A stretch of DNA of 14,540 nucleotides, taken from positions 1 through 14,540 of the forward strand of contig JBEGVB010000131.1 of the NCBI GenBank assembly GCA_041178545.1. The letters are read 5' to 3'. Positions within the stretch are counted from its first letter, which is position 1; each line of letters starts with the position of its first letter. The position numbers and the translations under genes were made by a program. Positions 1 to 6,607 of the stretch are shown one piece after another. This stretch comes from JBEATZ01 sp041178545. GTDB lineage: Bacteria > Planctomycetota > UBA1135 > UBA2386. The notes beneath the pieces were generated by a model. The model made no database searches. It was not told the origin of the DNA and saw only the letters and a program-made list of their open reading frames with translations.

Positions 1-2304
1 GACACCTTCCCGTCGGACAAGCTCCTGCGCCTGGTGGTGACCAACGCAGTGCGCGACAGCGAGGACGACGTACTGGAGCAGGAGGTTGCCACCGCCACGA
101 CGGTGGGTGACGACACGCTGCCGCCGCAGGTCATCGGCTACACCGCCATCCCGGACATCACCCCGGGCAACGGCCAGACCGGCGTCGACCCCACGACCCA
201 GATCCTGGTCCGGTTCAACAAGCCGGTGCAGCCGGCCGACGTGGGTGCGTTCTACGACCCGACGCAGTTCACGCCGCCCTCCGGTGGCCTGACCCTTTCG
301 GTGACCGCATCCGCGCAGACGTATGCCGTCAGCTACTCCGCCGACCCCTTCAGCTACTCGGACCTCTGCAACTACCGCATCACGCCGGCGTACAACCTGC
401 CGGGCCAGTCGACCGTCTCGGTGCAGGTGCAGAACACGACCATCCGCAGCCTGACGCAGGTGCTGGTCGGCACCGCGGTCACGACTGCGTTCACCACGAG
501 TGACGGCCCCGGCATCGTCAACGCGCCGGTGGCACCCGAGGCCGTGTACCTCGGCATCGGCGGTTCCACCCCGGGTATCGCGGTGGTGGACCTCAACGGC
601 TTTGGTCAGGGTACCGGCGACATCAACAACACCCGGTTCCCGCTCAACCCCAACATCGGCCAGCCCGGTGTGAACCCGCCGCTTGCGCCCGGTTCCAGCA
701 ACCTGGACGCCGGCAGCGGTGGCGCCCTGACCTTGGTGCGCGACACCACGCTCAACACGCTGCTGCTGCGGGAGCCGCTGGTGGGTGAGGTCCCGGACAT
801 CCACGTGGGTGCCCCGCTCGACCTCGTCTTCAACAACGAGAACGTCAACGTCAACGCGACCCGGGCCAACCAGCGCAACCCCACCACGGGCACGCAGATG
901 GCTGGCAATGCCATCACCCAGCCGCCGCACCCGAACCCGCCGCGGCTCGTGTTCCCGCCGCCCAACCCCAACCGCGCGATCTTCGGCGAGGAGCCGACGA
1001 CCACCTCGAGTTCGGGCGCGCAGGGCAACATCATCACCACCAACCCGCCCTGCTCCCTGTCGCCGATCAACCTGCTCGTGCAGGGCAACCCGTTCGGCTC
1101 CGCGCTGGGAACGGTGGGCATCTTCGGCAACCAGTTCCAGGGAACGTTCGTGGGCCCGCAGCCTCCGCCCACGCAGCCTCCGCCCCCGCCGCCGGCATGC
1201 CCCTTCGTGGTGCGCCAGCAGGTTGGCCACTTCCTGTATGTGCTGGACCGGGACAACCGTCAGGTGCTCGTTCTCAACAGCAACCGTTTCACGCTGTTGG
1301 ACTCGATCCGCCTGAGCGACCCGATCAGCATGGCGATGTCGCCGAGCATGAACCGTCTGGCGGTGTCCAACTTCGCCAGCTCGACGGTCAGCTTCATTGA
1401 CATCAACCCGCTGAGCCCGTCGTTCCACCAGATCGTCGCGGAGACCCGCGTCGGCCGTGGCCCCACGGGTGTCGCCTGGCAGCCGGACGGCGAGGACGTG
1501 CTCGTCGTCAGCACCGGTGCCAACCTGATGTCGATCATCTCGGCCGCCGACTTCAACGTGCGCCGCACGGTGGCAGGCTTCCTCAACGCGCCCATCGAGG
1601 TCGCGGTGACGGAGCGCTTCGTCACCAACGGGTTCCTCCAGGGCGTCTACTACGCGTACATCCTCAACGGCAACGGCACCGTGGCCGTGTACGAGTCGGG
1701 CCCGGACGGCGTGAACGGCATCGGGTTCAACGACGTGGTCGGTGTGGTGCCCAACTACACCTTCACCCGCGCCCGCTCCATCGCGTTCGACTACAGCTCG
1801 AACAACGGCTCGGTGCTGATCGGGCACGTGGACACCAGCGGCCTTGGCCAGGTGTCGCGTCTGGACCTCAGCTCGGCGCCCAACGGCCCGCAGCCCCTCA
1901 ACCCGAACAGCGGCGGCTTCATCCTGCCGCCCACCTACCGTCAGAAGGAATGGTCGGTGGGTGCCCGCTTCGGCGGCCTCAACCTGTCGAACCCGCGCGC
2001 CGACCTGCTCTCGGGCAACTCGGTGGTCGACATCGCCCTCGATGACATGATCAACTTCGGCGGCGCCCCGGGCCAGCTGACCCAGTTCAACACGGGCTAC
2101 GACAACACGCCGTGGCGCCACTCCGGCAAGCACAAGCTCAAGCTGGCCGGTGGTGCAGGCGTGTCGGCCATCCAGCCCAAGCTGATGTTCGTGGGCCTCT
2201 CGGACGTGGGCAAGGTCGACGTGTTCGAGTACAGCACCGGCCGTCGGATCTCGACGATCCAGGTGCCAGGCATCCGCTGCGTGTCCAGCTACTGGCGCCA
2301 GTGA
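1..2304 (+). CDS. Large secreted Ig-like / beta-propeller protein, 5'-truncated by window edge
   Basis: The frame is open from base 1 to the TGA at 2302-2304, so the true start lies upstream; 767 codons are visible. The first ~45 codons look like the tail of one bacterial Ig-like domain. A second SbsA-type (Big_5) domain follows at about nt 130-480, with the typical PGNGQTGVDPTTQILVRFN opening. Nt ~600-1190 are rich in Asn, Pro and Gly and end in a poly-Pro stretch (TQPPPPPPACP). From nt ~1210 onward there are YncE-like propeller blades, for example LYVLDRDNRQVLVLN, MAMSPSMNRLAVSN and GVAWQPDGEDVLVVS. The family is usually exported and acts in cell-surface binding or adhesion, but no substrate can be named. 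The last residues, VPGIRCVSSYWRQ, complete the final blade. The domain calls are fairly sure, the cellular role is unknown. Confidence 0.85.
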   Translation, partial: DTFPSDKLLRLVVTNAVRDSEDDVLEQEVATATTVGDDTLPPQVIGYTAIPDITPGNGQTGVDPTTQILVRFNKPVQPADVGAFYDPTQFTPPSGGLTLSVTASAQTYAVSYSADPFSYSDLCNYRITPAYNLPGQSTVSVQVQNTTIRSLTQVLVGTAVTTAFTTSDGPGIVNAPVAPEAVYLGIGGSTPGIAVVDLNGFGQGTGDINNTRFPLNPNIGQPGVNPPLAPGSSNLDAGSGGALTLVRDTTLNTLLLREPLVGEVPDIHVGAPLDLVFNNENVNVNATRANQRNPTTGTQMAGNAITQPPHPNPPRLVFPPPNPNRAIFGEEPTTTSSSGAQGNIITTNPPCSLSPINLLVQGNPFGSALGTVGIFGNQFQGTFVGPQPPPTQPPPPPPACPFVVRQQVGHFLYVLDRDNRQVLVLNSNRFTLLDSIRLSDPISMAMSPSMNRLAVSNFASSTVSFIDINPLSPSFHQIVAETRVGRGPTGVAWQPDGEDVLVVSTGANLMSIISAADFNVRRTVAGFLNAPIEVAVTERFVTNGFLQGVYYAYILNGNGTVAVYESGPDGVNGIGFNDVVGVVPNYTFTRARSIAFDYSSNNGSVLIGHVDTSGLGQVSRLDLSSAPNGPQPLNPNSGGFILPPTYRQKEWSVGARFGGLNLSNPRADLLSGNSVVDIALDDMINFGGAPGQLTQFNTGYDNTPWRHSGKHKLKLAGGAGVSAIQPKLMFVGLSDVGKVDVFEYSTGRRISTIQVPGIRCVSSYWRQ

Positions 2305-2311
2305 CCGGTTG

Positions 2312-2333
2312 CGCGGCGCGTTCGCGCGCCGCG
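2312..2333 (+). terminator. UUCG-tetraloop hairpin after the propeller gene
   Basis: A 9-bp GC-only stem (2312-2320 with 2325-2333) closes the exceptionally stable loop TTCG. It begins 7 bases after the stop codon. No T-tract follows, so it may act as a 3'-end stabiliser or as part of a tandem terminator with the next hairpin. Confidence 0.55.
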
Positions 2334-2351
2334 TGCCATGGGACCGACCCC

Positions 2352-2383
2352 GCGAGCCCGGCTGTGCCGGGCTCGCTGCGTTT
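2352..2383 (+). terminator. Probable intrinsic terminator
   Basis: A perfect 11-bp stem, GCGAGCCCGGC (2352-2362) pairing with 2366-2376, has a TGT loop and is followed by TGCGTTT. It lies between the stop of the propeller gene and the ubiE promoter candidate, where a terminator is expected. The T-tract is short. Confidence 0.6.
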
Positions 2384-2417
2384 CCGGCACCAGGACGGGC
2401 CTGCCGCCAACGTTCCG

Positions 2418-2446
2418 TTGCCGCGCACCCGGTTGCGTCCCAGAAT
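2418..2446 (+). promoter_or_regulatory. Candidate sigma70-like promoter of the ubiE operon
   Basis: TTGCCG (2418-2423) and CAGAAT (2441-2446) each match the sigma70 consensus at 4 of 6 positions and are exactly 17 bp apart. The predicted transcription start, 7 bases after the -10, is the A of the ubiE ATG at 2453. This is pattern matching only; Planctomycetota promoters are poorly known. Confidence 0.45.
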
Positions 2447-2452
2447 GACCCC

Positions 2453-3148
2453 ATGCCCGACGGCGCAGCAGTGCGGCAGATGTTCGCGGAGGTGGCCCCT
2501 GGCTACGACCGTGCAAACCGCATCCTGTCCGCAGGCATCGACGTGCTGTGGCGCAAGCGGGCGGTCGCGGTGGCGGCCGTGCAGCCCGGGGAACGCGCCC
2601 TCGACGTCTGCTCGGGCACGGGCGACCTGAGCCTCGCCCTCGCGCGCGCGGGGGCGACGGTGGTGGGCAGCGACTTCTGTCCCGAGATGCTGGCCCATGC
2701 CGCGACCAAGGCGGCCCACTGGCCCGGGCCGCACGCGCCGCGCTACCTGGTGGCCGACACCCTGGCGCTGCCGTTCCCCGAGGCGTCCTTCGACCTCTGC
2801 ACCGTGGCCTTCGGCATCCGCAACGTGGCCGACCCCGAGCGGGGCCTGCGCGAGATGGCGCGGGTCGTGCGCCCCGGTGGCCGCGTGCTGGTGCTCGAGT
2901 TCTGCAAGCCGCGCGTGCCGCTGCTGGCCCAGGCCTACCTGTTCTACTTCCGTCGCATCCTGCCCCTCGTGGGCCGGATCGTGTCGGGTACCGACAACGG
3001 CGCCTACCACTACCTGCCGGACTCGGTGATGAAGTTCCCGGAGCGCGCCGAGTTCCTCGGGCTGATGGAGCGCGCCGGGTTGCGCGACCCGCGCATGACC
3101 CTGCTCACGGGCGGCATTGCCGCGATCTACCGTGGCGAAGTCCGCTGA
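2453..3148 (+). CDS. ubiE: Demethylmenaquinone / ubiquinone C-methyltransferase (UbiE/MenG)
   Basis: SAM-dependent methyltransferase that adds the C-methyl group to the demethylated quinone ring, the last step of menaquinone synthesis, at the cytoplasmic face of the membrane. The 231-aa product has the UbiE signature throughout: VRQMFAEVAPGYDRANRILS at residues 7-26, the SAM-binding loop LDVCSGTGDL (50-59), LALPFPEASFDL (104-115), AFGIRNVADPERGL (119-132) and the C-terminal SGTDNGAYHYLPDSV segment (178-192). Length is normal for the family. The ATG at 2453 gives the family's usual N-terminus; the frame is open further upstream, but that extra part overlaps the terminator hairpins. No Shine-Dalgarno is visible. 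The next gene overlaps its end by 17 bases. A ubiX and a ubiA/mqnP follow, so menaquinone (MenG role) is more likely than ubiquinone. Confidence 0.93.
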   Translation: MPDGAAVRQMFAEVAPGYDRANRILSAGIDVLWRKRAVAVAAVQPGERALDVCSGTGDLSLALARAGATVVGSDFCPEMLAHAATKAAHWPGPHAPRYLVADTLALPFPEASFDLCTVAFGIRNVADPERGLREMARVVRPGGRVLVLEFCKPRVPLLAQAYLFYFRRILPLVGRIVSGTDNGAYHYLPDSVMKFPERAEFLGLMERAGLRDPRMTLLTGGIAAIYRGEVR

Positions 3149-3911
3149 GCCGAGGGCGCGGCCCACCAAGGCCGCCAAGGAGAAGGCTGCACCTGCTGCA
3201 CACGGGTACTTCGCGTGGTCGCGGGACCCGGCCGTGGGGTTCTTCGCCGTGCTGCCGCTGTGGCTCCTCTACGAGGTCCTGCGGTTGCGGCTCACCCCCG
3301 AGGAGCGCAACGGGGCCGAGATCATGCTGGTGCAGGCAGTCGAGCGGGTCGGACCCAACGGCCACCTCGTCCTGAGCGTCGTCCTCTGCCTCTGCATGCT
3401 GCTGGCGGCCCGCTCGTTGGTGCGCCGGCAGGTGCCATGGCTGCGCGTGGCCATGGTGTCGGCCCTGGAGGGAACCGTCTACGGCCTGCTGCTCGGTCCG
3501 TTGTCTGCCGCGCTCGCCTCGTCGGCCACCAGCGTGTTGTCTGCAGCGTCGCAGGACGGGGTCGCCAACCCGCGCCTGGTGCAGGACCTCGTCGGGGCGA
3601 TGGGCGCCGGCATCTTCGAGGAACTCCTGTTCCGCCTCGGGCTCATGTCGCTGCTGGTGTGGGGCTGGGAGCGGGTGCGGCGCGTGTTCGACCTGCCGCA
3701 GGCGCTCGGCGGGCTGCTGGCCGTGGCCGTCAGTGCCGTGGTGTTCTCGTGGTTCCACCACGTGTGGGGCGAGCCCTTCACGTTGCCCGCCTTCCTCTTC
3801 CGCACCATGGCAGGCGTGCTGCTGGGCGTCCTGATGATCTTCCGTGGCTATGGCGTGTGCGTGTACACGCACGTGCTCTACGACGTGCACTACTACCTGA
3901 CCCGGTCATGA
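3132..3911 (+). CDS. CPBP family (Rce1/Abi) intramembrane protease-like protein
   Basis: Predicted 259-aa multi-pass membrane protein of the CPBP family, which groups Rce1-type glutamic proteases and bacteriocin-immunity proteins. All three family motifs are visible: EELLFR (163-168, EExxxR), FSWFH (205-209, FxxxH) and HVLYD (247-251). Hydrophobic segments lie near residues 33-50, 78-95, 105-130, 190-208 and 218-237. A Lys/Ala-rich cytoplasmic-type N-terminus (1-24) precedes them. The GTG at 3132 is preferred; a TTG at 3117 is also in frame, and neither has a clear ribosome-binding site. The start overlaps ubiE by 17 bases and the stop overlaps the ubiX ATG (ATGA at 3908-3911), which suggests translational coupling. 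The substrate is unknown; its position inside a quinone gene cluster could mean a linked role or simple operon packing. Confidence 0.85.
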   Translation: MAKSAEPRARPTKAAKEKAAPAAHGYFAWSRDPAVGFFAVLPLWLLYEVLRLRLTPEERNGAEIMLVQAVERVGPNGHLVLSVVLCLCMLLAARSLVRRQVPWLRVAMVSALEGTVYGLLLGPLSAALASSATSVLSAASQDGVANPRLVQDLVGAMGAGIFEELLFRLGLMSLLVWGWERVRRVFDLPQALGGLLAVAVSAVVFSWFHHVWGEPFTLPAFLFRTMAGVLLGVLMIFRGYGVCVYTHVLYDVHYYLTRS

Positions 3912-4549
3912 CCAAACGCAGCTTTGCGGTCTGTTTCTGTGGCGGTTCCGGCATCGCCTACGGCCTGCGACTCGTGGAGACACTGCTACGCGGCGGTCAC
4001 GAGGTGCACCTCACGGCAACTGGAGCGGCACATCGCGTGTTGCTGCACGAGGCCGGCTTGCCAGTGGACCTGGAGCGCCCCGACCTGGCGGCCTTGTTCC
4101 CCGCCGAGCTGCGTGCGGGCCTGCGCGTGCACGACCGCGCGGCCGTGGAGGCTGCGCCCAGCTCGGGCAGCGCCGGCATTGCCGCGACGATCCTGATCCC
4201 GTGCTCCATGGGCACGCTGGCGCGCGTCGCACACGGCTTCAGTTCCAACCTCGTGGAGCGTGCCGCCGACGTCGCACTCAAGGAGGGCCGGCAGCTGGTG
4301 GTGGTGCCGCGCGAGACGCCGCTCTCGCGCATCCACCTGCAGAACATGCTCAAGCTCGCCGAACTCGGAGCCGTGATCCTGCCGGCGATGCCAGCCTTCT
4401 ACCACAGGCCCAAGACGGTGCAGGACATGGTGGACTTCGTCGTGGGCAAGGTGCTCGACCGCCTCGGCGTGGCACACGAGCTGTTCAAGCCGTGGCGCAC
4501 GCCGACCGAGACGAAGGAGTCCTCGATGTGGGACGAAGGCGAGGCATGA
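3908..4549 (+). CDS. ubiX: UbiX-type flavin prenyltransferase (MqnM role likely)
   Basis: Flavin prenyltransferase: joins a dimethylallyl group to FMN to make prenyl-FMN, the cofactor of UbiD-type decarboxylases. The 213-aa product carries the N-terminal FMN-binding loop as CGGSGIAYG (11-19, where GASGAIYG is usual), PCSMGTLARVAHG (98-110), the VVPRETPLS motif (132-140) and PAMPAFYHRP (159-168). The last ~20 residues are a polar tail. The ATG at 3908 overlaps the stop of the upstream protease gene, and the stop overlaps the ATG of the next gene. With an MqnP-like prenyltransferase next door, it probably serves the decarboxylation step of futalosine-route menaquinone synthesis. The UbiD partner is not in this window. 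The enzyme family is near certain, the pathway is inferred. Confidence 0.93.
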   Translation: MTKRSFAVCFCGGSGIAYGLRLVETLLRGGHEVHLTATGAAHRVLLHEAGLPVDLERPDLAALFPAELRAGLRVHDRAAVEAAPSSGSAGIAATILIPCSMGTLARVAHGFSSNLVERAADVALKEGRQLVVVPRETPLSRIHLQNMLKLAELGAVILPAMPAFYHRPKTVQDMVDFVVGKVLDRLGVAHELFKPWRTPTETKESSMWDEGEA

Positions 4550-5427
4550 GCGCAGGCGGGGCCGTCGGCGGGTTCGTGCGCAACAGCGCCTCGCTGGTGA
4601 AGCTCTCGCACAGCGTGTTCGCGCTGCCGTTCGCGCTGCTGAGCCTGCTGGTGGCAACCGACGGCCGACCGTCCCTGCGCCTGCTCGGGCTCGTGGTCGC
4701 TGCAGTGGTGTGCGCGCGGACGGCTGCCATGGCGTGGAACCGGTGGGCCGACCGCGCCATCGATGCCGCCAACCCGCGCACGGTGGGGCGCGAGATCCCG
4801 CGCGGCGCGATGAGCGCCGGCAGCGTGCTGGCGCTCGCCCTGGGGAGCGTGGCTGCGTTCCTGTTCGTCTGCTGGCTGCTGGGGCCCGTATGCCTCGCCA
4901 TGGGGTTCCCGGTGGTCGCATGGCTGCTGCTCTACAGCCACGCCAAGCGGTTCACCTGGCTCTGCCACCTCTGGCTCGGCATCGCCCTCGGCCTGTCGCC
5001 GGTGGCCGCGGCGGTCGCGGCACAGGGCACGCTGGCGGCCGCGTGGGGCGGGCCTGCGTTGCTGGGCGCGGCCGTGGCCCTCTGGGTCGCCGGGTTCGAC
5101 GTCCTCTATGCCTGCCAGGACGAGGGGTTCGACCGACAGCACGGGTTGCACTCGATCCCTGCCGCCTTCGGTGCCCGGGGGGCGCGGTGGTGCAGCCGGC
5201 TGCTGCACGCAGGCGCCTTCGTGCTCCTCGTTGCCTACGGCACCGTGGCTGGCCTGGGGACGGGCTGGACGGTGGGGCTGGCACTCGCTGCCGGGTTGCT
5301 GGGCTGGCAGCACTGGCTGCTGCGCAGCGGCGACCTCACGCGCATCGACGCGGCATTCTTCACCGCCAACGGGCTGTTGAGCGCGGCCATGTTCGCAGCC
5401 GCGTGCCTCGACCTCTACGCTTGGTGA
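4546..5427 (+). CDS. mqnP: UbiA-family polyprenyltransferase, MqnP-like
   Basis: Integral membrane prenyltransferase that attaches a polyprenyl chain to an aromatic acid. The 293-aa product has both Mg/diphosphate-binding Asp motifs: NRWADRAID (65-73) and DVLYACQDEGFD (185-196). The sequences KLSHSVFALPFALL, ARTAAMAWNR and YACQDEGFDRQHGLHSIP match the putative 4-hydroxybenzoate polyprenyltransferase group that includes MqnP of the futalosine pathway, rather than MenA or classical E. coli UbiA. About eight hydrophobic segments are visible. The ATG at 4546 overlaps the ubiX stop (ATGA) and has GAAGG six bases upstream. The holA ATG follows after only 4 bases. The MqnP assignment rests on motif recall and context; a general UbiA function is safe. 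Confidence 0.88.
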   Translation: MSAGGAVGGFVRNSASLVKLSHSVFALPFALLSLLVATDGRPSLRLLGLVVAAVVCARTAAMAWNRWADRAIDAANPRTVGREIPRGAMSAGSVLALALGSVAAFLFVCWLLGPVCLAMGFPVVAWLLLYSHAKRFTWLCHLWLGIALGLSPVAAAVAAQGTLAAAWGGPALLGAAVALWVAGFDVLYACQDEGFDRQHGLHSIPAAFGARGARWCSRLLHAGAFVLLVAYGTVAGLGTGWTVGLALAAGLLGWQHWLLRSGDLTRIDAAFFTANGLLSAAMFAAACLDLYAW

Positions 5428-5431
5428 GCCC

Positions 5432-6607
5432 ATGGCCGCCCCGCACCCCGAGAGGGAACTCGAACGCATCCGCAAGCTCGCCAAGGCGGGCCTGCCGCGG
5501 CTCGTGGTGGTGAGCGGCAAGGAAGCCTTCTTCCGCGGCGAGGCCATGGACCTCCTGCTTGCCGCGGTCCCCAAGGACGCCGAACTGGTCACCGTCGAGG
5601 GGCTCGACGTCGCGGACACCCGTGGCAGCGCCGAGGACGAGGCGGAGGATGAGGAAGCTCCACCCGAGCCGGTGCAGTCGGGATCGGTCCCCGAGCTGCA
5701 GGTGCTTCGCGGCGGCGGTCTGTTCGCCAAGCGCAGCTTCGTGGTGGTGCGTCGCGCGGACAAGTGGGTGAAGCGCCACGGTGCCGCCTTGCTCGCCTTC
5801 CTGCCCAGGATCGCTGCAGGCAGCGGGCTGGTGCTGGAGCTGCAGTCGCTCGACCGCCGCACCAAGCTGGCCAAGGCGCTGGAGGCGGCAGGCGAGTTCG
5901 CCGAGTTCCGCGAGCTCTACGAGCGGCCGTTCGGCCGCGACGACGGCGAGATCTCGGGCGAGCTCGTGCAGTGGGTGGTGCAGCGTGCCGGCGCGATGGG
6001 GCTGCCGCTCGGCGCGGAGGCAGCACTGCTCATGACCGCACAGGTGGGCAAGGCTCCTGCCGAGCTCGCTGCCGAGCTGGTGCGGTTGCGAGACCAGTTC
6101 CCGGGTGCCAACAAGGCCAAGCCGCTGCAGCCAGGCGACCTGCGCGGCAAGCTCTCGGTGCAGTTCGAGTCGACGCCGTTCGAGCTGGCGGAAGCCGTGC
6201 TGCAGCGCGAGCGCGAGAAGGCCTGGCGCTCCCTGCGCGGCATGTTCGACCGCGGTGTGCGCCAGCGCGACGGCAGGCGCATGGACCAGCAGGGCGTGTT
6301 CCCGTTCGCGGTGAGCTGGTTGTTCCAGAGCATGGCCAAGCTGCACGAGGGCAGGCAGCTCGTCGACCAGGGCGTGTCGCCGCGCGACGTCCCGGGCCGC
6401 ATCGGCGTGAAGGGCTTTGCCGACCGCTTCACCGTCCAGCTCCAGCGCTGCACCGAGCCCGTGCTGCGCGAGGGCATGCTGGCACTGCTCGAGTGCCAGC
6501 GGCGGATGCGCTTGCACGGCGACGACCCCGAGTTGCTGCTGGAGCAGTTCCTGGTGCAGTGGTTCGACGGCGTCCGGGTGCGCCCGGCGCGGGAGATGGA
6601 GGCATGA
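5432..6607 (+). CDS. holA: DNA polymerase III, delta subunit (clamp-loader subunit)
   Basis: Delta subunit of the clamp loader, which opens the beta sliding clamp for loading on DNA. The 391-aa product has the family pattern: VVVSGKEAFFRGEAMDLL near the N-terminus (25-42), LFAKRSFVVVRRADKW (97-112) and LVLELQSLDRRTKLAKAL (133-150). A helical C-terminal half then includes FELAEAVLQREREKAWRSL, the usual domain III pattern. There is no P-loop, as expected for delta. An acidic insertion (residues 67-79, EDEAEDEEAPPEP) sits between the first strands. The ATG at 5432 is 4 bases after the mqnP stop, and the gene ends over the mutL ATG (ATGA at 6604-6607). Delta subunits are divergent, so the name rests on pattern rather than high identity. 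Confidence 0.8.
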   Translation: MAAPHPERELERIRKLAKAGLPRLVVVSGKEAFFRGEAMDLLLAAVPKDAELVTVEGLDVADTRGSAEDEAEDEEAPPEPVQSGSVPELQVLRGGGLFAKRSFVVVRRADKWVKRHGAALLAFLPRIAAGSGLVLELQSLDRRTKLAKALEAAGEFAEFRELYERPFGRDDGEISGELVQWVVQRAGAMGLPLGAEAALLMTAQVGKAPAELAAELVRLRDQFPGANKAKPLQPGDLRGKLSVQFESTPFELAEAVLQREREKAWRSLRGMFDRGVRQRDGRRMDQQGVFPFAVSWLFQSMAKLHEGRQLVDQGVSPRDVPGRIGVKGFADRFTVQLQRCTEPVLREGMLALLECQRRMRLHGDDPELLLEQFLVQWFDGVRVRPAREMEA

